Source: Longimicrobiaceae bacterium
GTDB lineage: Bacteria > Gemmatimonadota > Gemmatimonadetes > Longimicrobiales > Longimicrobiaceae
DNA: 12,059 bases
NCBI GenBank assembly: GCA_030146875.1
Contig: JASLAX010000107.1
Location: 1 to 12,059 of the forward strand
Direction of reading: 5' to 3'
This document shows positions 1 to 6,302 of this stretch, piece by piece (position 1 is the stretch's first letter; each line of letters starts with the position of its first letter). Both the position numbers and the translations under genes were made by a program. The notes below the pieces were generated by a model. The model ran no database searches and was not told the origin of the DNA. It saw nothing but the letters and a program-made list of their open reading frames with translations.

Positions 1-121
1 GGCCGAGCGCCGGATCCGTGGCGACGAACACGCGCGCCATGCCGCCGCCGCCGAGCTCGCGCTCGATCGTGTAGGCGGCGCCGAGCGAGGACTGCAGCCG
101 GTCGCGGAGCTGGTCGGGCAC
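1..121 (-). CDS. Ser/Thr protein kinase (eukaryotic type), N-terminal fragment cut by the window edge
   Basis: Only about the first 40 codons are present; the gene runs off the left edge. The visible protein reads PDQLRDRLQSSLGAAYTIER followed by ELGGGGMARVFVATDPALG, the usual opening of PknB-like kinases in Gemmatimonadota. The GGGGMARV segment is the glycine-rich ATP-binding loop (GxGxxxxV). The start is well fixed: an in-frame TGA at 167-169 lies upstream, and the GTG at 119-121 is the only start codon between it and the conserved region, with AGGA a few bases ahead. The family phosphorylates Ser/Thr residues and often carries a C-terminal membrane segment and sensor domain, which cannot be seen here. 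It is separated from the DUF3500 gene by 81 bp. Kinase identity is quite sure; its substrate and sensor are unknown. Confidence 0.85.
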   Translation of the reverse strand, partial: MPDQLRDRLQSSLGAAYTIERELGGGGMARVFVATDPALG

Positions 122-150
122 GGGATCCTGGCGCGAGGTGAAGAGCCGCC

Positions 151-179
151 AATATCTAGCCGCGCATCACGATCGGCAA
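151..179 (-). promoter_or_regulatory. Candidate promoter for the kinase gene
   Basis: On the minus strand TTGCCG (179-174) is followed after 17 bases by GATATT (156-151), each matching four of six positions of the sigma-70 consensus. This is the only AT-rich patch between the DUF3500 stop and the kinase GTG at 121, and the implied transcript start would be about 25 bases ahead of it. The match is weak, and promoter rules for this phylum are poorly known. Confidence 0.3.
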
Positions 180-202
180 ACGAGCGGCGTTAGGCGGGGA
201 GC

Positions 203-1291
203 TCAGTGGCCGTGAGGCTGCCGTGCGTAGTGCCGCCTCAGCAGATCACCCCCGAAATCGTTCTCCAGGTCGCGCCAGACCGTGTGGATGTGGTTCGCGC
301 CGCCCTGCGAGTTGTCGTACTCCACCAGCACGGTCGGGCCGTGGATGCGGTAGTAGTGCGGCTCGCGGGGCCGGTGCGCACCAGCCCAGGCGAAGTGCAG
401 GCGCCCGAATCCGGCGTCCTCGATGCGCCGCAACTGTCGGGCGGCCGCGGAGTCTGCCATCCGTCCGGCGTACAGCCCGAGCAGCCGACGCAGCTGGCGC
501 TGCTGGGCGGGCGTCATCGCGGCCGCCGGCAGGCCCGCGAGCGCCATGGGTCGCACCGTGGGATCGTTGCGGGTGAGAATCTCCCCGAACGTCTGCGCGG
601 CGATCGTGGCGCGGGCGCGCTGGTCGGGATCGAGCATCTGCAGCAGCTCGAACGCGAGGTCCTCTTCCGCAGCGAGCAACCGATGCCCTTCCCGGGGGCC
701 GCTGGGCACGCGCGCCGGGTTGGCACCCATGAAGAGCGGTGCGACGACCTGTCCGTGCGGGCCGAGCTCCGTGACGTTCACCGAGAGGTGATGGCCCTCG
801 AAGCGCCAGCCCCAGGGCTGCGTACCACCCGGCCCGACGAAGAGTGACAGGTAGTAGAGCTCCGGATCTCGCCGCAGCAGGAGGCGGCTCACCGCTCCTT
901 CGAGCTCGCCGAGAGTGCCTTCGAGCTGGATGATGCCGCGCGCCAGCCCGGTGCCGCGCTCGCTCAGGCCGGTGCCCAGCACCCCGAACGCGGCTGCGCG
1001 TTGCCTCGCATCCATCGCCTTCAGCGAGAGGCCGTTCCGCGCTTGCGGCACGTACGCCCATCTGGTGCGCTCCGGATCGTCGAAGGGAAACGAAGCGTCG
1101 GCACGCTGCGACGCGTCCAGCGTCGAGAGGAACGTCCGCGCAGCCACGGGCAACGCAGACGTGTCGCGTGCTCCTTCCGCGCTCGGGGGCGGCTGGGTGC
1201 TACAGCCCAGCAGCGCCGCGGCGAGAACGGCGGGGAGCAGGCGTGCCGATCCGAGCACGAGCAAAGCCGCGAGCGCGATTGCCGGTTTCAT
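203..1291 (-). CDS. DUF3500 family lipoprotein
   Basis: A 362-residue protein of the DUF3500 family, biochemical role unknown to me. The N-terminus (MKPAIALAALLVLG..., then LLPAVLAAALLGC) is a lipoprotein signal peptide with lipobox ALLGC and lipidated Cys30, so the protein should be anchored in the envelope. The rest is the family domain: GWRFEGHHLSVNVT around residues 162-174, HYYRIHGPTVLVEYDNSQGG around 312-331, then HIHTVWRDLENDFGGDLLRRHY to about 355. His167/168, His317, His334/336 and His354 are clustered in conserved blocks and could bind a metal; that is inference. I chose the ATG at 1291 rather than 1339 because GGAGGG sits five bases upstream and the signal peptide begins there. It follows the heme lipoprotein gene by 55 bp on the same strand and is probably cotranscribed with it. 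Confidence 0.85.
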   Translation of the reverse strand: MKPAIALAALLVLGSARLLPAVLAAALLGCSTQPPPSAEGARDTSALPVAARTFLSTLDASQRADASFPFDDPERTRWAYVPQARNGLSLKAMDARQRAAAFGVLGTGLSERGTGLARGIIQLEGTLGELEGAVSRLLLRRDPELYYLSLFVGPGGTQPWGWRFEGHHLSVNVTELGPHGQVVAPLFMGANPARVPSGPREGHRLLAAEEDLAFELLQMLDPDQRARATIAAQTFGEILTRNDPTVRPMALAGLPAAAMTPAQQRQLRRLLGLYAGRMADSAAARQLRRIEDAGFGRLHFAWAGAHRPREPHYYRIHGPTVLVEYDNSQGGANHIHTVWRDLENDFGGDLLRRHYARQPHGH

Positions 1292-1346
1292 CGACGCCCT
1301 CCAGGGGACGCTCATCGATTCGACGATCCGCCCTGCCAATCGCTCG

Positions 1347-3521
1347 CTACCGCGCGAGCGGATTCGGCCGGAGCTGGAACCTGACTGCCTTGCTGGTGGC
1401 CCCCTTCCCGCCCTCCATGTGGAAGGGGGCGCGGGTGCTGATGGCCGCCCACAGGCCGCGTCCCTTCCACCCCGCGTCCGCGTCGTCGATGCGGCCGTCC
1501 AGCCACTTGGTGTAGAACCCCATCGGGTAGGGGACGCGAAGGACGACCCACCTGCCGTCCTTGAGGACGAGGAGCCCCTCGGACTGGTTCCCGGTGTTGA
1601 TGGGCACGTTGGCGCCCAGGCCCAGCGTGTTGAACTGGTCCACCCAGGTGTAGTAGCTCCCTTCCCCGCTCCCCGCGCTGGTGACGTTGCCGAGCTGGGG
1701 GAGGGGCTCGGCGTAGAAGGCCCACCCCTCCGGGCAGTGCCGGCCGGTGGCGCTGGGGCCGTTGAGCGGCCCGCGGCACTTGCGCCGGTCGAAGCTGGCC
1801 AGGTGCCCGCTGGCCAGGGCGGCCCAGTACACCCCGTTCCGGTCCACGTCGCCGCCGCGCGGCGAGAAGCCCACGTTCGGGAACCCGGGGTGATTCCACG
1901 GCACCTCGAACACCTCGGTGAGCGCGGTCTCGGGCGGATCGGCGCCCGGACTCAGCCGGATGATCGCGCCGGGGAACCCGAACGTCGTTCCCCACACCGA
2001 TCCGTCCGGCGCAGGCGCCAGGGCGTACACCGAGCCGTACTGCCCCGTGTTGATGCGCTTGTCCTTGGCCGGATCGAGGGGCGCGTTCGGCTCCACGTAC
2101 TCGTCGCGGCGGCCGTTGCCGTTGGTGTCCAGGATCAGCGCCGTCCATCCCTGCGCCCTCTCCTCGTCGCCGGTCCGGTCCCACAGCTTGGTGTTGAGCC
2201 ACCCCACCACCGGGCCTCCGCCGCTCGTCCAGAGGGTGCGGTCGGCGTCCTCGGCGAACATCAGGTGGTGCGTGCCGAAGCAGGTGGAGACGTGCTTCAT
2301 CTCCCGGGTCCTGGGGTCGTACACCGCCAGGTGCCGGCCCGAGGCGTTGAGCGGGAAGAGGCGGGCCGACGGATGGCTCGACCCCGCCTTGCAGAAGTCC
2401 GGGTTGGGCGGCGGACGCACCCGGGAGGTGATCCAGACGCGCCCCTGCTCGTCGAGCATGGGGTTGTGCACGTTCGCCCGGCTGGTCCAGATCGGCTCGG
2501 TCCCCCAGTACGGCGAGGGGACCGCGACCTGCTGCGGCGCCGCGGGCGGGGTGCTCGGGTCGCGGACCGTGACCGGGACGCGGGTCGCCGTATGGGTGTT
2601 GGGGTCGAGCACCGGCATGTAGTCGGCGCTCGCCTCGAGCACGGCGTAGACCGGACCGTTGGCGTTGACGGTGGGGTCGCGGCGGTCGGTGGAGACCAGG
2701 TCGTGCAGGTACGCCTTGGGGTCGGCCCAGTCCCACAGGGTGATGACGACGTTCCGCTCGATCCCCTGCGGGCGGGGCGGCGCGGGCGGGACCTCGCCCG
2801 CCGCGATGCGGTCGGTCCAGTCGGCGAACATCCGCAGCGTGCGTGGGCCCATCTGGTGGGCCATGGCGGCCATCGCGCCCCCGGCCTGGCCCACCTTCAG
2901 CCGGTGCTCCCACGCCTGCACGGACGACTCGAAGGTACCGAGCGCGGGGTGCAGCTCGCGCGTGCCCTTGCTCCCCATCTGGTGGCAGCCCAGGCACGCA
3001 CCGTTCTTCAACGGCCGGAGATACTCCGCCTGGCTCTTGAAGTTGACGCCGATCCCGTTCCCCTCCGGGCCGGTGCCGGGGAACTCGCTCTCGGCCGGGA
3101 CCCGGAGCAGCGAGTACCAGTACCCGGCCGGGTAGTACTCCGCCGCGGCGCGCGGGCTGGGCGCGGGGGTCGCCCGCAGGTTCAGCGTCGTCCCGGGCCG
3201 CGCCCGCTGCTTCGGCGAGTCGACCAGCCCGTACCCGCGGACCCACACGTCGTAGCCCGCCTGCGGCAGGTCGGGAAGGAGGTACCGCCCCTGGTCGTCG
3301 GTCACCACGATCTTGGCGAGCCGGGTGGGAAGGTCGGTGGTCTCGGCGATCACCCACACCCCCGCCTCGGGGCCGCTGGCCCCCGTCACGGTCCCCGCGA
3401 TGTCGTCGCCATCGGTCGCCGCCCCCCCGGGGGCGAGCCGCGCCCGGTGCGAGCAGGCCGTCCAGAGCAGCGCGGAGGCCGCCAGCGTCGAGATCGCGAG
3501 GAGTGCCCTGGTCGTCTTCAT
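1347..3521 (-). CDS. Mono-heme c-type lipoprotein with carboxypeptidase-regulatory-like domain and beta-propeller-like region
   Basis: A 724-residue exported protein. The signal peptide ends in lipobox LLWTAC with Cys23. Residues about 41-117 form a carboxypeptidase-regulatory-like (Ig-type) domain (IAGTVTGASGPEAGVWV ... DVWVRGYGLVDS). A single heme-attachment motif CLGCH occupies residues 176-180 (codons 2982-2996). Residues about 285-700 look like an NHL/SMP-30-type propeller, with recurring strands such as GRVWITSRV, RTLWTSGGG, GSVWGTTFGF and GVYWAALASG. Residues 465-474 (DTNGNGRRDE) resemble a calcium-binding EF-hand or dockerin loop. Proteins with this architecture are common in Acidobacteriota, Gemmatimonadota and Proteobacteria, usually named only by the regulatory domain; no substrate is established to my knowledge. 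The ATG at 3521 has GGGAG about eight bases ahead. The DUF3500 gene follows 55 bp downstream. Electron transfer through the heme is likely; the rest is open. Confidence 0.85.
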   Translation of the reverse strand: MKTTRALLAISTLAASALLWTACSHRARLAPGGAATDGDDIAGTVTGASGPEAGVWVIAETTDLPTRLAKIVVTDDQGRYLLPDLPQAGYDVWVRGYGLVDSPKQRARPGTTLNLRATPAPSPRAAAEYYPAGYWYSLLRVPAESEFPGTGPEGNGIGVNFKSQAEYLRPLKNGACLGCHQMGSKGTRELHPALGTFESSVQAWEHRLKVGQAGGAMAAMAHQMGPRTLRMFADWTDRIAAGEVPPAPPRPQGIERNVVITLWDWADPKAYLHDLVSTDRRDPTVNANGPVYAVLEASADYMPVLDPNTHTATRVPVTVRDPSTPPAAPQQVAVPSPYWGTEPIWTSRANVHNPMLDEQGRVWITSRVRPPPNPDFCKAGSSHPSARLFPLNASGRHLAVYDPRTREMKHVSTCFGTHHLMFAEDADRTLWTSGGGPVVGWLNTKLWDRTGDEERAQGWTALILDTNGNGRRDEYVEPNAPLDPAKDKRINTGQYGSVYALAPAPDGSVWGTTFGFPGAIIRLSPGADPPETALTEVFEVPWNHPGFPNVGFSPRGGDVDRNGVYWAALASGHLASFDRRKCRGPLNGPSATGRHCPEGWAFYAEPLPQLGNVTSAGSGEGSYYTWVDQFNTLGLGANVPINTGNQSEGLLVLKDGRWVVLRVPYPMGFYTKWLDGRIDDADAGWKGRGLWAAISTRAPFHMEGGKGATSKAVRFQLRPNPLAR

Positions 3522-3639
3522 CCGCCCGCTCCCTCGATGGTGTTCCGCCTCGTTCCGCGCGACGAGACGACGTCGGCGGGACCGCCGAAGGCGAGGCGGC
3601 CTTCCGTGCCCGGCCCGTTCGAGACCGGACCGCCTCCCC

Positions 3640-3682
3640 CGATACGCCTACCCGAACGTATACATTGGAAGCATACTACATG
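3640..3682. promoter_or_regulatory. AT-rich island, possible promoter or operator for the divergent genes
   Basis: In a region of very high GC, bases 3655-3682 contain GTATAC (3658-3663), ATTGGAA (3664-3670) and CATACT (3672-3677). GTATAC is self-complementary and similar cores occur in operators of some GntR/FCD regulators; such a regulator is encoded at 5374-6162. On the minus strand TTCCGG, 17 bases and TAGTAT (about 3677-3672) could serve as a weak promoter for the heme lipoprotein. No element matches a consensus well on either strand, so direction and role are uncertain. Confidence 0.25.
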
Positions 3683-3916
3683 CGGAGCGCCACGTCCGGA
3701 AGCCCCCTGGGGGCCCTGGCCGCCGCCGATGCGACCGGCGATCGCGTGCCCACCTCTCCGCGCGAGGGGAGGGGGCGTCGCGCGTCCGCGTCACCCGCGC
3801 GGCCATCGAGACGTTCTGATCTGGGTCGCGGCCGGGACCCTGACGTCGGCCGATACCAGCGGGCCTCCACCACGCGTTTTCCGGGCGTCGGTGGGCTGCG
3901 AGTGGCGCGATCGTCG

Positions 3917-4125
3917 TCACCCGAACGTGGCTGCCGTGAGTGCCCCGGGCGCGGACACGACCTCGGTCCACGAGCCGTGCACGACAGGCACGATTGGCTG
4001 GTCGAGGAGATAGGTCTCGACCCCAGGTAGCCTGCACCGACCCGTCGTGGAGCGGCTCGACGGAACCGAGTATCGCGCACGCCGCTTCGCTCGTCGCCGG
4101 GCGCGCAGGCACCACGGCCGAGCCG
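3917..4125 (-). pseudogene. Possible remnant of a decayed gene (3' end)
   Basis: On the minus strand, from base 4021 to a TGA at 3917-3919, the frame reads VETYLLDQPIVPVVHGSW and then TEVVSAPGALTAATFG. It is mixed and hydrophobic, unlike the Arg/Pro-rich shadow frames around it, and about 85 percent of its codons end in G or C. Upstream of about 4030 the protein-like frame is a different one (AACAILGSVEPLHDGSVQATW), so joining the two needs a frameshift near the GGGG run at about 4021-4024. No start codon with a ribosome binding site or family match is visible. I do not recognise the protein, and it may be chance. Confidence 0.18.
4000..4022. repeat. 7-bp inverted repeat
   Basis: GGTCGAG (4000-4006) and CTCGACC (4016-4022) are exact inverted copies around a nine-base loop. 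There is no T-run on either side, so it is a poor intrinsic terminator. It lies about 145 bases upstream of the serine hydrolase start and could be a leader hairpin or a regulator site. Confidence 0.35.
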
Positions 4126-4164
4126 GCGCGACCCGACCACCCACCCCGATCCCGCCGAGGCCCC

Positions 4165-5310
4165 ATGTCCCTCTCCAGGCGATTCCCGATCCTGGCCGCC
4201 GTGGCCCTGCTGGTCTGCGTGGCGTGCGGCGGGCCGACCGTACCCGGACCGCCCGCCACCCGGGCCGATGCCGACTCGGCCTTCGTGGCCGCGCTCCGCG
4301 CGCGGCTCCAGGCCGCCACCGAGGCCGGGCAGTTCTCCGGCGCCGTGCTCGTGGCCCGCGACGGGCAGACGCTGTTCGAGGGCGCCTACGGCCTCGCCGA
4401 TCGGGAGCGCGGCGTCCCGAACACGCCGCTCACGCAGTTCCGCGTGGGGTCGATGTACAAGATGGTGACCGCGGTCGCGGCGCTGCAGCTCGTGCAGGAG
4501 GGGAGGCTTCGCCTGGACGTGCCGCTCGGCACCTACCTGCCGGACTACCCGAACGCGGACGTGGCGTCGCAGGTGACGCTTCACCACCTGCTCACCCACA
4601 CCGGCGGCACGGGCGACATCTTCGGCCCGCTGTTCGCCGCGCACCGGACCGAGCTCCGCACCACGGGGGACTACCTGCGGCTCTACGGCACGCGCGGGCT
4701 GCAGTTCGCGCCGGGGGCGCAGCACGTGTACAGCAACTACGGCTTCATGCTCCTGGGCGCCGTCGTGGAGCGGGTGGGCGGGATGGCCTACGAAGACCAC
4801 ATCGCGGCGCGCGTGCTCGCCCCGGCGGGGATGACGGCCACCGGCACGGCGCCCGAGGACTCGCTGGTGCCCGGGCGGTCGGTCGGCTACACGCGGCAGG
4901 TGGTGCCCGGCGCGCTCGTCTCCAACGCGCCGACGCTGCCCTACCGCGGCACCCCCGCGGGCGGCGGGTACTCCACCGTAGGGGACTTCGCGCGCTTCGC
5001 CGCCGCGGTGCGGGAGCACCGGCTCCTGGACCCGGCGCACACGGCGCTGCTCCTGTCCGGCAAGGTCGCGGTCGCCCCGGGCTTCCAGTACGCCTACGGG
5101 TTCCAGGACCGCGTCGTGTTCGGCCGGCGCATCGTGGGGCACGGCGGGGGCGCGCCGGGGATGAACGGGGAGCTCGCGTTCGAGCCGGACGGCGGGTACG
5201 TGGTCGTCGTGCTGTCGAACCTGGACCCGCCGGCCGCGGGCCAGGTGGCGGCCTTCATCCTGGAGCGCCTGCCGACCCCCTCGTCCGCCGCAGGCGCCGG
5301 GGGATCCTGA
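4165..5310 (+). CDS. Serine hydrolase lipoprotein, class C beta-lactamase / DD-peptidase fold
   Basis: A 381-residue member of the beta-lactamase-related family (PF00144) and the only plus-strand gene in the window. The N-terminus MSLSRRFPILAAVALLVCVAC is a lipoprotein signal peptide with Cys21 as the lipidated residue. The three catalytic motifs are intact: SMYK (Ser96 nucleophile, Lys99), YSN (Tyr189-Asn191) and HGGG (326-329), the counterpart of the KTG box. LHHLLTHTGG (139-148) is also typical. The family includes DD-carboxypeptidases, esterases, D-aminopeptidases and beta-lactamases; an HGG third motif is common in the esterase and peptidase members, so resistance should not be assumed. 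I start at 4165, where the signal peptide begins and GAGG lies just upstream; a longer frame from 3940 adds only low-complexity sequence. It converges with the GntR gene 63 bp downstream. Confidence 0.9.
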   Translation: MSLSRRFPILAAVALLVCVACGGPTVPGPPATRADADSAFVAALRARLQAATEAGQFSGAVLVARDGQTLFEGAYGLADRERGVPNTPLTQFRVGSMYKMVTAVAALQLVQEGRLRLDVPLGTYLPDYPNADVASQVTLHHLLTHTGGTGDIFGPLFAAHRTELRTTGDYLRLYGTRGLQFAPGAQHVYSNYGFMLLGAVVERVGGMAYEDHIAARVLAPAGMTATGTAPEDSLVPGRSVGYTRQVVPGALVSNAPTLPYRGTPAGGGYSTVGDFARFAAAVREHRLLDPAHTALLLSGKVAVAPGFQYAYGFQDRVVFGRRIVGHGGGAPGMNGELAFEPDGGYVVVVLSNLDPPAAGQVAAFILERLPTPSSAAGAGGS

Positions 5311-5373
5311 GGGGACCGGCCCCGGCCGCGGGACATCGACACACGACCCGATCGACCGCCCGTCCGGCACGGC

Positions 5374-6162
5374 TCAGCCGGCCAGGCGCGGGCCGCGCGG
5401 CAGGGGGGGTGTGTGGTGCCGCGCCGGCCCGAACCCGCTGAGGAGCCCGGCTTCGCCCGCCTGCTGCACGACGTTCGCCAGCCGGTCGGCGCCGTTGAAC
5501 CAGTTGGCACGCACCGCTCGCTCGGCGGCGTCCGCCCCCCGAGACTCGATCGCCGCGACGATCGCGTCGTGCTCCTGGAAGGTCGCCTCGAAGCCCGATC
5601 CGTGGAGCCGGCCGTAGAAGTACTCGTACCGGTCCAGGTGCGGACGCAGCCCGTCCAGCAGCAGGCCGAGGCGCGGCCCGGCGAGCCTGCTCCTCAGCAG
5701 CTCGTGGAACGCGTGGTGCCGCTCGAACAGCCGGTCCCAGTCGGGAGCGCGCTTCGTCGCCTCGCGCCGGAACGCCGCCTGCGCCTTCGCCATCTCCGCC
5801 GCCAGCGCCCCTCGCTCCTCCGCGTCGCGGTCCGCCACGTTGCGCACGATGACGCCCTCGAGCGCGCCCGCCGCGGTGTACAGCTCGCGGGCCTCGCCGG
5901 CCGTCAGCGGAGGCACGGCCAGCCGCACCTTGGCGCCGTCCCTCGCCCCCGTCGGCACGAGCAGCCGTTCCTGCTGCAGGCGCCGCAGCGCTTCGCGGGC
6001 GGGCGTGCGGCTGACCTGCAGCTCCTTGGCGACGTCCGCTTCCGTGACCCGCGTGCCCGGCAGGAGCCGGCCGCGCACGATCAGGTCGCGGACCCTGTCG
6101 TAGATCGCGAGCGAGACCGTCGCGGGCGCCGGGGGGGATGAGGTGCTGCGCCGTGGGGGCAT
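5374..6162 (-). CDS. GntR family transcriptional regulator, FCD subfamily
   Basis: A 262-residue cytoplasmic repressor or activator. Residues about 16-82 form the GntR winged helix (LAIYDRVRDLIVRGRLLPG, then VTEADVAKELQVSRTPAREALRRLQQERLL). Residues about 88-235 form the FCD effector domain (ELYTAAGALEGVIVRN ... FERHHAFHELL ... FQEHDAIVAAI). FCD domains often bind a metal through Asp and three His; here Asp141 or Asp143, His150 or His153 and His198 are plausible ligands, but the C-terminal position usually held by His appears to be Asn220 (AERAVRANWFN). Such regulators usually sense small organic acids or sugars acids. The ATG at 6162 has GGAG four bases ahead; an in-frame ATG at 6225 with AGGAG is an alternative that adds 21 basic residues. 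It is 140 bp downstream of the permease with a hairpin between, so probably a separate unit. Its target is not evident. Confidence 0.88.
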   Translation of the reverse strand: MPPRRSTSSPPAPATVSLAIYDRVRDLIVRGRLLPGTRVTEADVAKELQVSRTPAREALRRLQQERLLVPTGARDGAKVRLAVPPLTAGEARELYTAAGALEGVIVRNVADRDAEERGALAAEMAKAQAAFRREATKRAPDWDRLFERHHAFHELLRSRLAGPRLGLLLDGLRPHLDRYEYFYGRLHGSGFEATFQEHDAIVAAIESRGADAAERAVRANWFNGADRLANVVQQAGEAGLLSGFGPARHHTPPLPRGPRLAG

Positions 6163-6167
6163 TCGGC

Positions 6168-6195
6168 TCCGGGAGGGGAGAAGGGCTCTCCCGGA
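6168..6195. repeat. 8-bp inverted repeat over the GntR ribosome binding site
   Basis: TCCGGGAG (6168-6175) and CTCCCGGA (6188-6195) are exact inverted copies 20 bases apart. The proximal arm overlaps the GGAG ribosome binding site for the ATG at 6162. It could be an autoregulatory operator of the GntR protein or an mRNA hairpin that hides the ribosome binding site. If translation really starts at 6225 the repeat would instead lie inside the coding region. Confidence 0.45.
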
Positions 6196-6252
6196 AGAGT
6201 ACCGACGCCGAACGCGGCCCGCCATGCTCCTCCGCCCGGCACGACGGCCGAT

Positions 6253-6272
6253 CCGGAGGTGCCCCCCTCCGG
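6253..6272 (-). terminator. Candidate terminator downstream of the ADOP permease
   Basis: CCGGAGG (6253-6259) and CCTCCGG (6266-6272) form a 7-bp GC-only stem with a six-base loop, 31-50 bases past the permease stop. No T-run follows on the minus strand, so it is at best a GC-rich, T-poor terminator or a transcript-stabilising hairpin. Confidence 0.35.
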
Positions 6273-6302
6273 CGGCGCACCCCCAGGCGCGGGCGGCCCA
6301 GC

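Larger units (their letters stand above)
3522..4164. other. 643-bp gene-poor stretch between divergent genes
   Basis: No convincing intact gene lies here. The stretch separates the divergently transcribed heme lipoprotein (minus) and serine hydrolase (plus), so it must carry both promoters. The open frames across it have the low-complexity Arg/Pro/Ala/Gly composition of high-GC shadow frames. Visible content: an AT-rich island at about 3655-3682, a 7-bp inverted repeat at 4000-4022, and a short minus-strand stretch (3917 to about 4125) with protein-like composition but a frame change, listed separately as a possible gene remnant. Confidence 0.6.

Noticed and set aside
915..4013. A 1032-codon plus-strand open frame across the heme lipoprotein gene
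   Set aside because: It is antisense to two well-supported lipoprotein genes and has low-complexity Arg/Gly/Pro/Val/His composition with no domain. Long antisense frames are expected in very GC-rich coding DNA.
3940..4164. Longer N-terminus for the serine hydrolase
   Set aside because: Adds 75 low-complexity residues ahead of a clear lipoprotein signal peptide that begins at 4165.
4165..5310. Calling the serine hydrolase an antibiotic-resistance beta-lactamase
   Set aside because: The catalytic triad motifs are shared by DD-peptidases and esterases, and the third motif is HGGG rather than KTG. Nothing nearby points to resistance.
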